The notes under the pieces were generated by a model. It searched no databases and had not been told where the DNA came from. It saw nothing but the letters and a program-made list of their open reading frames with translations. Positions 10,601 through 19,105 of a stretch of DNA of 64,000 nt are shown here, in pieces. The stretch comes from Ruegeria discodermiae (GTDB taxonomy: Bacteria > Pseudomonadota > Alphaproteobacteria > Rhodobacterales > Rhodobacteraceae): assembly GCF_030758345.1 (NCBI RefSeq), contig NZ_JAVAMO010000002.1, forward strand, positions 124,001 to 188,000, in the 5' to 3' direction. The position numbers and the translations under genes are program-made. The first letter of the stretch is position 1, and each line of letters opens with the position of its first letter.

Positions 10601-10764
10601 GCATCGGCACCGGGGTAACTGGTGGTGACATAGACCTGCGGCGGTGTGATCTCGGGGTACTGCGCGATCGGGATCAGGCGGACGCCCAGCAGCCCGGCCA
10701 GCACCATCAGGATCGCGATAACGATCGCGAAATTCGGACGCTCGATGAAATAGCGCGGGATCAT
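7627..10764 (-). CDS. RND multidrug efflux transporter, HAE1 (AcrB/MexB) family
   Basis: A 1045-residue inner-membrane proton antiporter of normal AcrB length. It starts MIPRYFIERPNFAIVIAI. The paired aspartates of helix 4 are in LVVDDAIVIIENAE (near residue 405), the relay lysine of helix 10 is in GLAAKKAIMVVEFA, and large periplasmic loops lie between helices 1-2 and 7-8. With the adaptor encoded just upstream (4-bp overlap) and an outer-membrane TolC-type channel encoded elsewhere, it would export hydrophobic or amphiphilic drugs. No regulator of the TetR/MarR kind is adjacent. Confidence 0.95.
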   Translation of the reverse strand: MIPRYFIERPNFAIVIAILMVLAGLLGVRLIPIAQYPEITPPQVYVTTSYPGADAALIQEAVAAPIEEQVNGVDGMLYMSSGSSNSGTYELTVMFELGTDPDIAAIDVQNRIALAEPVLPPSVIQQGINVAKRSGGMMMVINLTSPDGSRDELYLSNYAADFVQDPLARIAGVSAVTQFGPLEYSMRVWTRPDKMAALNITASDIATAIQNQNVEAAAGELGAPPFGSKTPDFQFKLQARGLLREAEEFERIIVASNTDGSLVRLGDVARVELGAESYSGASRFNGKGSAAFAVHQEATANALDIATAVLAEMDHLAQKFPEGVSYEIPYDITTAVRLSIRDILFTLGLTAGLVVLVTFLFLASWRATIVPAIAIPVSLLGAVALIFLIGFSANMITLLALVLAITLVVDDAIVIIENAERIMEEEGLEARAATEKAMDQVTRPIIATTFVLAAVFVPVCFFPGITGKIYLQFALTIIFAFMLSAVNALTLGPALCALLLRRGVRPRGPLRLVPALIAWVRGLYMRLVGLMLRYLVLSLLVFAGFVGGTIYLFKTVPTGFIPPEDSGILLAGIDLPDGASLARTEAVMTGIDTMIRARPGVHSVTTISGFSMMSGTRSSTGMLVIALDPWDQRTTPELQWHAIMAAINDELATLPEATSFVFPMPSIHGLGDSGGVSAELVDLADGDVDKLDAAKTAFLTALNAAPEFSHVHSSFSANVPQYLLSIDRDRAETLGVEVIDIFSALQASLSSYYVGNFIKRNKVHWIVISADADFRQSLADIGNIYVKNADGDSFPLRVLVRHEPVLGPDSIPRHNLYTAASISAQLAEGISSGQAIAAMKAIADTNLPEDFDIEWSGVTQQEVAAGGLVTYILMGAVVLSYLFLVALYESWTLPLAVMTSTIFAIFGALVPLALMPHLSNNIFAQVGMVLLIGLAAKKAIMVVEFANDERARGTSIRAAALKAAELRFRPVTMTGLCFIIGVLPLVLATGAGAAGRVSIGYPVLFGMIFDSTVGLLMIPVLYLSFQSLRERTLSWLLGRQSVDGT

Positions 10765-11876
10765 TGTGTCGGCTGACCGCTGGCATCCACCGGAGTGACC
10801 GACGCGCCATCATGGATTTTCTGCAGCCCTTGCACCACCACCCGCTCACCCTCTTTCAGGCCCGAGGTGATCTGCCATGCCCCGGCAATCTGCTGACCGG
10901 TTTCCACATTCTGGCGGTGAACCACGTTCTTGTCATCGAGGACAAAGACGAAATGCCCGTCCTTGTCCAGTTGCAGCGCCGATTGCGGCACCGTCAGGCT
11001 GGGCGCGGCACTGGCATCCTCCAGATAGGCCGAGACGAACTGACCGGGCAGCAGCGCGCCATCGGGGTTTGCGAAGCTGGCCCGCAGTTCGATCGTGTCG
11101 GTATCCTGTCGGACCTGCGTGCCGACATAGATCACCTGCCCGTCGGTGCCGTAATCGCTGCCATCGGATAGGTGAATACGCGCTTTCAGCGTGATCTGAT
11201 TGTCAGCGATCATACCTTTTTTGTGCTCATCGATCAGGACATTTTCGCTGACAAAAAAACTGACATAGATCGGATCGACGCTGCTGACGGTGGCCAACAC
11301 GCCGCTGTCTGCGCTGATGACATTGCCAACATCGACTGACGACCAATTGATGCGCCCATCCAGAGGGCTGGTGATCTCGGTATAGCCCAGATTGATCTGC
11401 GCCAGCTTCAACGCGGCTTTGGCCTCTTCCACTGCGGCCAAGTCCTGACCGTATTCCGCCAAGGCCGCGTCCACCACGGATTGCGGCACATCGCCTTTCT
11501 CCAGCAGGTTCTGATTGCGCTTGAGGATGATGTCCGAGCCTTTGGCGGTCGCTTCGGCCCCGGTGACCGAGGCTTTGGCGCTTGCCACATCGGCGGCATA
11601 GATATCCTGTTCGATCCGGAACAGGACGTCGCCCTTGGACACGAGGCTGCCGGGGGTGAAATTCACCTCTTGCAGGATGCCCTCGACCCGCGCCTGCAGA
11701 TCGACCCGCTGCTGCGCGATAACGCGACCCACATAAGCATCAGCGGGCTGCACCACCGCTGATGAGACCCTGGCCACGACCACGCCAGGCACAGCATCGT
11801 CCTTGGTTTGCGCGGCGACGGCCCCGCTCAGGCAAAGCGCGAAAAGACAAGGAGTTACAAGTCTTGGGATTGGCAC
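10761..11876 (-). CDS. RND efflux periplasmic adaptor (membrane fusion protein)
   Basis: AcrA/MexA-type adaptor linking the RND pump to an outer-membrane channel, about 371 residues. It has a signal peptide (RLVTPCLFALCLSGAVAAQ), a barrel-sandwich hybrid half (DLQARVEGILQEVNF, VSKGDVLFRIEQ), an alpha-hairpin (KASVTGAEA to EEAKAALKLAQ) and the second half (YTEITSPLDGRIN). A beta-barrel and membrane-proximal domain follow. I take the GTG at 11876 as start because the signal peptide begins there and GGGGTG lies 4 bases upstream; the ATG at 11933 is an alternative. The stop overlaps the pump gene start by 4 bp, so the two are translationally coupled. Confidence 0.92.
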   Translation of the reverse strand: MPIPRLVTPCLFALCLSGAVAAQTKDDAVPGVVVARVSSAVVQPADAYVGRVIAQQRVDLQARVEGILQEVNFTPGSLVSKGDVLFRIEQDIYAADVASAKASVTGAEATAKGSDIILKRNQNLLEKGDVPQSVVDAALAEYGQDLAAVEEAKAALKLAQINLGYTEITSPLDGRINWSSVDVGNVISADSGVLATVSSVDPIYVSFFVSENVLIDEHKKGMIADNQITLKARIHLSDGSDYGTDGQVIYVGTQVRQDTDTIELRASFANPDGALLPGQFVSAYLEDASAAPSLTVPQSALQLDKDGHFVFVLDDKNVVHRQNVETGQQIAGAWQITSGLKEGERVVVQGLQKIHDGASVTPVDASGQPTQ

Positions 11877-11944
11877 ATTACACCCCGGATCAAGGCTATT
11901 GGCATTGCCCGCACTATGAGCCGGTTGCAGCACCCAAACAAGTT

Positions 11945-12910
11945 TTATGACGGACGGACCTCTTGTTCGCCCCAGATGCCGCGCAGAAACCGTCCCACGC
12001 TCTCATGAGCGCGCTCGGCATCGTCCACCAGCCCCAGATAGCTAAAGAACCCGTGGATCATGCCCGGAAAATCCACCTGCGCGACCGGCACACCGGCATC
12101 GCGCAATTGCTGCGCATAGGCTGCGCCTTCGTCATGCAGCACATCGCATTCTGCGGTCAACACCAGCGCGGGCGGCAGGCCAGCATGGGACGGCGCAAGC
12201 GCCGGATTGGCGCGCCAATCCTGATACATCTCCGGGTCGGGCAGATAACGCTCGCGGAACCATGCCACCGTGTCACTTTCCAGAATACCATATCCACTGC
12301 CATAGCGGTCATAAGACCCTGTTCCACCGCGATAATTGATCACCGGATAGATCAGCGCCTGCGCCGCGACCGGGATGCCCGCATCGCGCGCCATCAGCGC
12401 GGTAACCGCCGCCAGATTACCGCCCGCGCTATCGCCGCAGAGCGCCAGCCGGGTAGGATCGATGCGCAAATCCCCAGCATTCTCCACCACCCAGCGCAAG
12501 GCGTTAAAGCTGTCCTCGACCGCAGCCGGAAACGGGTGTTCAGGTGCTTTGCGATAGCCGACCGAGATCAGCGTGCAGCCTGCCTGCAGCGCCAGAAACC
12601 GCGCCACACTGTCATAGGTGCGCAGATTGCCAAAGACATGCCCGCCGCCGTGAAAGAATATGATCACCGGAGCCTGCGGGTCCGAGCAGGTGCGATAGAT
12701 GCGTAGCGGGACCGATCCGTGAGAGGGGTCGGTTACAGCGTCTACCACCTCGGCTACCGGCGGGGGCGGATACTCCTCAAGCCGGGCCACGTAGAGCTGC
12801 TCAATCAGATTGCGCGCGGCCTGGGTGCTGAGTGTCTGGATCTTCGGGATGCCAAGCGCCTGCATCTTGTCCAGAAGCGCCTGTATCTGCGGGTGAACGC
12901 CTTGGGGCAT
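11945..12910 (-). CDS. Alpha/beta hydrolase, hormone-sensitive-lipase (HSL) family esterase
   Basis: A 321-residue carboxylesterase. The oxyanion-hole motif is HGGG (residues 87-90), the nucleophile elbow is GDSAGG with Ser161, and the acid and base are Asp256 (ECDVLHDEG) and His286 (MIHGF). This is the classical catalytic set of the HSL/arylacetamide-deacetylase family, which hydrolyses short-chain esters. No signal peptide, so probably cytoplasmic. The ATG at 12910 has GGAGA 4 bases upstream; the frame stays open a further 900 bases upstream but only as the antisense of the kinase gene. Divergent from the dctB-like gene. Confidence 0.9.
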   Translation of the reverse strand: MPQGVHPQIQALLDKMQALGIPKIQTLSTQAARNLIEQLYVARLEEYPPPPVAEVVDAVTDPSHGSVPLRIYRTCSDPQAPVIIFFHGGGHVFGNLRTYDSVARFLALQAGCTLISVGYRKAPEHPFPAAVEDSFNALRWVVENAGDLRIDPTRLALCGDSAGGNLAAVTALMARDAGIPVAAQALIYPVINYRGGTGSYDRYGSGYGILESDTVAWFRERYLPDPEMYQDWRANPALAPSHAGLPPALVLTAECDVLHDEGAAYAQQLRDAGVPVAQVDFPGMIHGFFSYLGLVDDAERAHESVGRFLRGIWGEQEVRPS

Positions 12911-13000
12911 GGGGTCTCCTGATCCTGTGGCAGGGGCTGCGCGCAGCGTATCGGCGATGCTCCGCCGCTTGGTCCTCACGCTAGCCCTGTCAGTCGCCAA

Positions 13001-14782
13001 ATGGCCAGCCGGTTCTTGCCTTTGGCCGAATTTCCCGCCAAGCAACCGGCCATGCGTCGTCTCTCTGTCTTTATGTTTGTGATTGCCACCCTGCTTGTTG
13101 CAGCAGGGGTTTTTCAGTTGTCCTATAGGTATTTTCGAGCAGAGGAGCTGTCGCGCGCCGAAGGACGGCTGTCGCTTTATGGCAGCTCGGTCACGGCTGA
13201 GCTTGAACGGTTCTCGCACCTGACCCATGTGCTGGCCCGTGACACCTTTGTGGTCGAGACCGCCGCCGGAGCGCCCACAGGCGCGCTGAACCGGCGGCTG
13301 GAGGGGTTTGCCGATCAGGCCGGGCTGGATGCGATCTATCTGATGGAACAGGACGGGCTGACCGTCGCCGCCTCGAATTTTCGCGACAGCGCCAGCTTTG
13401 TGGGCCAGAACTACGGGTTCCGCCCCTATTTCCGGCAGGCGCTGGAGGGGCAGCAGGGACGATTTTATGCCATCGGGGCCACCACCGGTCTGCCGGGCTA
13501 TTTCATCGCCGATGCGGTGCGCGATGCGGCAGGGTATGTGGACGGCGTCGTCGCTATCAAGATCGACTTTTCGCAGCTCGAAGAGGGCTGGCGCAAGGCC
13601 GGAGAGCAGGTGCTGTTGGCCAACGAGGACGGGGTCATCCTGCTGGCTTCCAACCCGGACTGGCGCTATCGCGTGCTGCACGCGCTGAGTGCCGATCAAC
13701 GCACCCGGATCGAGGCGGCGCAGCAGTTCCCGGGCCAGCCCCTTGCGGTGCTGGACTGGTCCGACCTGCCCGATCAGCGCGCCCGCCTCACCGGCTCCGA
13801 CCGGCTGCATCTGACCACCGCAGACCTGCCGCATGGCTGGGAGCTGCACTACTTTGCCAGTGATGAGCGCGTCGTGGACCGCAGCTGGCTGGTGTCAGCT
13901 TCGGTTGTGGTGCTGGCGGGCCTGGGCTTCATCCTGTTTCAGGTCCAGCGCGCTCGGCGCATGGGGGAAGCATTGCAGCGGTCGGAAGAGGAAGAAGCGC
14001 AGCTGCGTCAGGCCAATGAGCGGCTGGCGGTCGAGATCACCGAGCGGCGCAGTGCAGAGCGGCGGCTGCAACGCACCCGCAACGAGCTGGAACGCGCCAG
14101 CCGCCTGGCCGCGCTGGGGCAATTGGCGGCCTCGGTCACACACGAGCTGGGCCAGCCGATCGCCGCCATGCGCAACCATCTGGCCGCCGCTGAGATCACC
14201 GCGCGCGAGGCCCCTGGCCTCACCTGCAAGATCGGCGCTCTGGTCGAACGGATGGAGGGTATCACCCGACAGCTCAAGTTCTTTGCGCGCTCGGATGTAG
14301 AGGAATTTACCGCTTTCGACCTGCGCACGGCGATGGAGGCGGCGTTGGCGCTGGTTGCCCCGAATGTGCGCGAGATCGGCGCAACCATTCAGCTTGACCT
14401 GTGCAAGGCCCCGGTGATGTTGCGCGGCAGCAAGCTGCGGATCGAACAGGTGATGACCAACCTGTTGCGCAACGCCTTGGATGCGGTCGAAGAGGCTGAG
14501 ACGCCGACCGTCTCAGTCCGCCTGGGGGCTACGGAAAGCGAAAGCTGGTTCGAGATCCGCGACAACGGTCATGGGCTGGGCGCCGCGACGCTTGCGGAAC
14601 TGCAGGAACCCTTTGTGACAACACGCGAAAGCGGCCGTGGCATGGGGCTTGGTCTGGCAATCTCGGCCAGTATCGTCAAGGATCACGGCGGTGTGATGAG
14701 TGCCCGTAATGCCCGCACGGTAGGCACGGTGTTCCGGGTAAGCTTCCCCAAAGCCGAAACAGAAGAAGGCGAGCTGGCATGA
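13001..14782 (+). CDS. dctB: DctB-like sensor histidine kinase
   Basis: Membrane histidine kinase of 593 residues resembling DctB, the C4-dicarboxylate sensor. Transmembrane segments lie at about 21-40 and 296-314 and enclose a periplasmic double-Cache-like sensor (GQNYGFRPYFRQAL, TGLPGYFIADAV). A coiled-coil linker leads to the H box (VTHELGQPIA, His381), N box (NLLRNALDAV), G1 (DNGHG) and G2 (GRGMGLGLA). No strong ribosome binding site precedes the ATG at 13001; an ATG at 13052 is possible. The stop overlaps the regulator gene by 4 bp. The ligand is inferred by homology only: no dctA or TRAP transporter gene is nearby. Confidence 0.85.
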   Translation: MASRFLPLAEFPAKQPAMRRLSVFMFVIATLLVAAGVFQLSYRYFRAEELSRAEGRLSLYGSSVTAELERFSHLTHVLARDTFVVETAAGAPTGALNRRLEGFADQAGLDAIYLMEQDGLTVAASNFRDSASFVGQNYGFRPYFRQALEGQQGRFYAIGATTGLPGYFIADAVRDAAGYVDGVVAIKIDFSQLEEGWRKAGEQVLLANEDGVILLASNPDWRYRVLHALSADQRTRIEAAQQFPGQPLAVLDWSDLPDQRARLTGSDRLHLTTADLPHGWELHYFASDERVVDRSWLVSASVVVLAGLGFILFQVQRARRMGEALQRSEEEEAQLRQANERLAVEITERRSAERRLQRTRNELERASRLAALGQLAASVTHELGQPIAAMRNHLAAAEITAREAPGLTCKIGALVERMEGITRQLKFFARSDVEEFTAFDLRTAMEAALALVAPNVREIGATIQLDLCKAPVMLRGSKLRIEQVMTNLLRNALDAVEEAETPTVSVRLGATESESWFEIRDNGHGLGAATLAELQEPFVTTRESGRGMGLGLAISASIVKDHGGVMSARNARTVGTVFRVSFPKAETEEGELA

Positions 14783-16119
14783 CGGATACGCGCCCGATCA
14801 CCATTCTGGTTGTCGATGATGACAGATCCCTGCGCCAGTCGCTGATCGAGTTGATCGAAGCGGCGGGCTGGCAGGCCTCGGCCGTGTCTCGCGCCGAACG
14901 GGTGGCCGGGCAGCTCGCAGAGGCGCAGCCCGATGTGATTCTGTCTGATGTGCGCATGCCGGGGATGTCGGGCTTGGACCTGCTGGCCAGCCTCGACACG
15001 GCCAATGGCCCGCCGGTTGTGCTGATCTCGGCCCATGGCGACATCCCGATGGCGGTAGAGGCGATCCGGAACGGGGCTTACAGCTTTGTTGAAAAACCCT
15101 ATGAGCCACGCCGCCTGCTGACCATCCTGCGCAATGCCGCCGAACAGAACCGCATGAAGCAGCGTAACCGACGGCTGACCGATCGGCTTTACAAACTGTC
15201 AGGGCTGGACCGCATTCTGCTGGGTCAAAGCCCGGTGGCGGCAAATCTGCGCCGCGACATCCTCGATCTGGCCGATACCGATGCGGCGATCCTGATCGAA
15301 GGCGAAACCGGCACCGGCAAGGAGCTGGCCGCCCGCGCGCTGCATGATCTGGGCACCGATCCCGACAGTCCGTTTGTGGCACTGAACTGCGCCGCACTGA
15401 CACCTGATATGTTCGAGGCCGAGATGTTCGGGGTTGCGGGCGAAACCGGTGGCCGTTTGCTGGCGGCAGCAAATGGCACCCTGTTTCTGGACGAGGTCTG
15501 CTCCTGCCCGCTACCGGTGCAGGCCAAGCTGCTGCGGGTGATTGAAGACAAGCAGGTTCTGCCGGTGGGCGCCGCGACCCCGGTGCCGGTTCGGTTCCGG
15601 GTGATCTCGGCCACGAACGAGGATGTGGAAAGGGCCGTCGAAGAAAACCGGCTGCGACAGGACCTGCTGTTCCGCCTGAATACGGTGGTGCTGACCCTGC
15701 CGCCGCTGCGTGATCGGCGCGAGGATCTGACCTTGCTGGTGACGCATTTCCTGGACCACTATGCCCGGATATACGAAATCGCTGCGCCTGAACTGAGCGC
15801 AGATGATCTGGCCGCGTTGATGGCGCATGACTGGCCCGGCAATGTGCGCGAGCTGCGCAACGTCGCTGAACGCCGGGTGCTGGCGGCGCGGCGCGGGGGT
15901 GGCTCGGTCGCGCAGGCGCTGCGAAGTGCTGCGCAAAGCGAAGAGGTGCCCGACACCCTGCGCGAGGCGGTCGCCGCCTTTGAGCGCGAGTTGATCGGCA
16001 AGGCGATCAGAACCCATCAGGGCCGCATGGACGCCGCCGCCGAGGCGCTTGGCATCGGGCGGCGCACGCTGAACGAAAAGATCGTGAAATTGGGCCTGGA
16101 CAAGGAGGCCTTGCTTTAA
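14779..16119 (+). CDS. dctD: DctD/NtrC-family response regulator lacking the GAFTGA loop
   Basis: A 446-residue regulator with a receiver domain (phospho-acceptor Asp57 in LSDVRMPG, Lys106 in VEKP), an AAA+ domain (Walker A GETGTGKE at 175-182, Walker B GTLFLDEV at 233-240) and a C-terminal Fis-type helix-turn-helix (AAEALGIGRRTLNEKI). After EMFG the sequence runs only VAGETGG before the next helix. The canonical HEKGAFTGA contact loop is missing and the stretch is about eight residues short. NtrC-family proteins without this loop generally do not activate sigma54 polymerase, so this one may act on sigma70 promoters or as a repressor. Coupled to the dctB-like kinase gene. Confidence 0.85.
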   Translation: MTDTRPITILVVDDDRSLRQSLIELIEAAGWQASAVSRAERVAGQLAEAQPDVILSDVRMPGMSGLDLLASLDTANGPPVVLISAHGDIPMAVEAIRNGAYSFVEKPYEPRRLLTILRNAAEQNRMKQRNRRLTDRLYKLSGLDRILLGQSPVAANLRRDILDLADTDAAILIEGETGTGKELAARALHDLGTDPDSPFVALNCAALTPDMFEAEMFGVAGETGGRLLAAANGTLFLDEVCSCPLPVQAKLLRVIEDKQVLPVGAATPVPVRFRVISATNEDVERAVEENRLRQDLLFRLNTVVLTLPPLRDRREDLTLLVTHFLDHYARIYEIAAPELSADDLAALMAHDWPGNVRELRNVAERRVLAARRGGGSVAQALRSAAQSEEVPDTLREAVAAFERELIGKAIRTHQGRMDAAAEALGIGRRTLNEKIVKLGLDKEALL

Positions 16120-16213
16120 CCTGGCCGGGCGGAGGCCGCAATTTCGTTAAAGCGGAGACGTTCCAATTCCGCGACGTCGTCTTTGCATCGACCAGATCAT
16201 CGCAACGGCCCTC

Positions 16214-17323
16214 TCACAGAAGCGCCGACCAGAACCGGTAACGTTCCTGCCCTGTCACTTCGCGGATCAGTCCCATTTCGTGAAACAGTGCCAGGTTGCG
16301 CCGGGCTGAGGGGCGCGAGCAACCTATCGTCTCAGCCGCCAGTTCCGCCGAGAGCACTGGATAGCGTAATAGTGCTGCGATTAGCAGCGGTGGCGTGCGG
16401 CCCGATAATCCGCCGGTCAACTCGATCGCACGATTGCGCCAAGCCGAGAGCCGATCCAGTTCCATCGCAGCGCGCAGCGCCCCCGCTTCGATCGCATTCA
16501 GGAAGGTGGCCAGGCGCGCCGTTGCGGCGTCCGAACCCTGCGCCACCTGATGGCGATCGAACCGGTGCCCCTCGGCCATGGGCAGGTGAGGCGCCTCGTC
16601 TCCGGCACCCAGCAAAAGTGCCGCGACCGAGGGCTCTAGCATTTGATCGTAAGGCGTCAACGCCAATCGCCGCCACGACGCAAAGCCTTGCGCGGCGCGG
16701 GTCAGCAGATGACAGGTCTCATGCAACCCCCCGGCCCAGTCCTGCCCGGCCAGATCCAGCTCCGGCCCGGTGGGGCGGTCGTCGTCGCGATGGGGCTCGC
16801 TCACGGAAACGCGGCCGAGAAACGCGCGCATGTCGTCTTGCGGCAACGGACCCGCCAGCAGTCGCCGCACTGCCCAATCGGCGCGGCTCAGATCGCGGGC
16901 CATGTCGTCACTGCCCAGCCGGAACGCCCGATAAAGAGCGATCTGATCCGGGCCGAGCCAGATCCCTTCGGCCCGCAACAGCGCCGAGACCGTCATCAAG
17001 GCAAGCCGTTCGCTCACCCCCGGGGCGGCGTGCCGCAACCGCTCGCCATAGCGTGTCACGGCTTCGGCGGCAGCCACCAGCCCCCGGTATTGCGCAGCTT
17101 CTGCTGCCTGCCAGGTGCGTCCGTCCAGCCCCGCCTCGCGCGCCGCGACCGGCCAGGGCATCTCGCCGGGGGCCACATCCTCGGGCGGTTGTGGCAGAAA
17201 CCACAGATCCTCCTCCTCGACCGGGTCGGGATCATAGATCGACCGGGGGGTGACCTCTTCGTCGTCGTCAGGATTTTCAGTGCGGCGGCGCATGTAACGA
17301 TCATAATCGTCCTGCTTTGTCAC
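16214..17323 (-). CDS. DUF1612/helix-turn-helix domain protein
   Basis: A 369-residue soluble protein. The C-terminal part (LIAALLRYPVLSAELAAETI, then ARRNLALFHEMGLIREVTG and ERYRFW) resembles the HTH_13 domain of rhizobial DUF1612 proteins. Those carry the same layout: a central helical region with paired acidic and tryptophan-rich segments, then a winged-helix-like end. The function of the family is not established; a DNA-binding role is inferred from the HTH. The N-terminal 45 residues are very acidic (NPDDDEEV, DPVEEEDLW). Convergent with the regulator gene; no partner in the neighbourhood. Confidence 0.6.
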   Translation of the reverse strand: MTKQDDYDRYMRRRTENPDDDEEVTPRSIYDPDPVEEEDLWFLPQPPEDVAPGEMPWPVAAREAGLDGRTWQAAEAAQYRGLVAAAEAVTRYGERLRHAAPGVSERLALMTVSALLRAEGIWLGPDQIALYRAFRLGSDDMARDLSRADWAVRRLLAGPLPQDDMRAFLGRVSVSEPHRDDDRPTGPELDLAGQDWAGGLHETCHLLTRAAQGFASWRRLALTPYDQMLEPSVAALLLGAGDEAPHLPMAEGHRFDRHQVAQGSDAATARLATFLNAIEAGALRAAMELDRLSAWRNRAIELTGGLSGRTPPLLIAALLRYPVLSAELAAETIGCSRPSARRNLALFHEMGLIREVTGQERYRFWSALL

Positions 17324-17452
17324 GGCCAGTTCTTTTGACGCGGATCAGCGTGAACACATGGCTTCGTCGACATGTTCCCCGGCATTTTTCAAAGTGCGGC
17401 ACCCGCCGGCCCAGATCATGGGGCAGCAGATGAAATCTCTGTTTTCCTTGGT

Positions 17453-18298
17453 TTACAGCAATCCCTGATCAACCCATTCTTCGATCTTGTTGCGGCTGAC
17501 CTCGAAATGCATCGAATCCTCGCGACCCCACGCGGCACCCCAGACCCAGCCCTCCTGTCGGAAGAAATCGGCAAGGATGGTCAGGCCCAGCTGGGTCTTG
17601 CCATCGCCAAGCGTGTCCAGGACCCCGTCGATGTTCAGGTCGACTGCCAACCCGTAAGCATGTGCCGAGGCCGAAGTCGTCGAGCCGCGAATGAACCGGA
17701 CGCAAAGCGACCCGGCGGTGTTGATGCGGGCATAGAGGTCGGGATCGGTGCGGCGGATGTTGTCAAACACGTCGCGCAGGGATTCGATCGCCGGTTTCAG
17801 CATCCGCACCCGCACCGGACCAACCTCTTCCAGCACCAGTTTGGATTTAAGCCGCTCGTTGGTCATCGGCTGGCAATCATTGCTCAGGTCCTCGCGCGGC
17901 AACCCGAAGGTCTCGCGAAGGAAAGATGGCCGTGCGAGTTCGAGCCCATCATTGACGTTCTTCCGGTCCGCAATCAGCACAACCTGCGCGTAGGCGTCGA
18001 TGATCTCGTTCGGGGTTGAACTGTCATAGCCGAAGGAATCGGCAGCGTCGTCATAATCCTCCTGCAGCAGCGTCACCCCGCCGATCTGCACCTGGCTCAA
18101 CTCGTTGGCCATGCGGTCGATCTTATTGCGCAGGTCTTCGATCTGCTGGCTCAGCATCTCGATCTCGATTCGGGCGCCGGAATCGATGGCGGGCCCTTCG
18201 AAATTTTCATCCATCGGCACCAGAATCGGAAAGACATACCACAGGATCGGAGCCAGAATGATCGCCACGGCCAGAATGATCGCTGGTACGATGCGCAT
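17453..18298 (-). CDS. Membrane-anchored M15-type (VanY-like) peptidase
   Basis: A 281-residue protein with an N-terminal membrane anchor (VPAIILAVAIILAPILWYVF), a coiled-coil stretch (about 44-70) and a C-terminal M15-like zinc-peptidase domain. The metal ligands appear as SAHAYGLAVD (His213, Asp220) and DSMHFE (His264), the usual HxxxxxxD...H set of D-Ala-D-Ala carboxypeptidases and endolysins. It probably cuts peptidoglycan cross-bridges from the inner-membrane side. The start is taken at the ATG at 18298; a GTG at 18328 is possible. It is divergent from the OmpA-like/PpkA genes of the T6SS region, so a link to peptidoglycan remodelling for secretion is possible but unproven. Confidence 0.75.
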   Translation of the reverse strand: MRIVPAIILAVAIILAPILWYVFPILVPMDENFEGPAIDSGARIEIEMLSQQIEDLRNKIDRMANELSQVQIGGVTLLQEDYDDAADSFGYDSSTPNEIIDAYAQVVLIADRKNVNDGLELARPSFLRETFGLPREDLSNDCQPMTNERLKSKLVLEEVGPVRVRMLKPAIESLRDVFDNIRRTDPDLYARINTAGSLCVRFIRGSTTSASAHAYGLAVDLNIDGVLDTLGDGKTQLGLTILADFFRQEGWVWGAAWGREDSMHFEVSRNKIEEWVDQGLL

Positions 18299-18491
18299 TG
18301 TGCTTTTCGTCCTTGTTGCCTGTAGCACCAGCGCGCACTCTAGAATCCGCTCCAGCGGATGTCACGGGGCTCGCGAAACAGAATGACAGGGTTGTGTGAT
18401 CTTCTTCATTGTTCGCCGGGGCGGGCGCGAGATAGGTTTGCACCCAAAGACGAGCTAAGATATGATCACCGGCGACGAAGGAGCCAGAAAT

Positions 18492-19067
18492 ATGTGCGCG
18501 ATCAAATCACTAACCCGACTAAGTGTTCCTGTCCTGCTGGCTGTGGTGTCAGTCCAGGCAGCTTTTGCGCAGGATGCATCCGAATTGACGGCCGAAGAGA
18601 TCACCGATGCGTTTAACAAGCAGAAAACGCGCGGATTGGTCATCGTGCCTTCGGGCCAACAGAAACCTGCTACGGAAGATGCCGCAACCACCGTTGCAAC
18701 CGCTCCGGCGGAGTATACCGCGGTCCCCAAAGATCAGCAGGTCAATATCCAGATCAGCTTTGATTTCGACAGCGCGGCGCTGCGGGCGGATCAAAAACCC
18801 AAACTGAGTGCGTTGTGCAGCGCCATGCAGGGCGTGGATGTCAACGTGTTCCAGATCATTGGCCATACCGACAGTTCCGGCTCAGCAGCCTATAATGAGA
18901 ATCTGTCATTGCTGCGCGCCAAAGAGGTGAAACGTCACCTCGTAAGCGACTGCGGTATCGATGAATTCCGGCTTGAAGCGGTCGGCGCTGGCGAGAGCCA
19001 ACCCTTTAATACGGCCAATCCGCGCGCTGATGAAAATCGGCGGGTCGAATTCCAAGCGCTTGGCTGA
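18492..19067 (+). CDS. OmpA-family peptidoglycan-binding protein
   Basis: A 191-residue exported protein with a signal peptide (VPVLLAVVSVQAAFAQ) and a C-terminal OmpA-like domain from about residue 85: INISFDFDSA-like segment (IQISFDFDSAALR), IIGHTDSSG and the ADENRRVEFQ end. These domains hold diaminopimelate in peptidoglycan. AAGGAG lies 8 bases before the ATG at 18492, which fixes the start. The kinase gene follows after 38 bp. In T6SS loci such proteins can anchor the apparatus to the wall, though a general envelope role is equally possible. Confidence 0.85.
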   Translation: MCAIKSLTRLSVPVLLAVVSVQAAFAQDASELTAEEITDAFNKQKTRGLVIVPSGQQKPATEDAATTVATAPAEYTAVPKDQQVNIQISFDFDSAALRADQKPKLSALCSAMQGVDVNVFQIIGHTDSSGSAAYNENLSLLRAKEVKRHLVSDCGIDEFRLEAVGAGESQPFNTANPRADENRRVEFQALG

Positions 19068-19105
19068 TAGGGTCACGGCAGAACGCTTGAAATTCTGAGG
19101 CCTGC

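Noticed and set aside
12911-13849. 300-codon N-terminal extension of the esterase
   Set aside because: It runs antisense through the dctB-like kinase gene; the ATG at 12910 has a good ribosome site and gives the normal HSL length.
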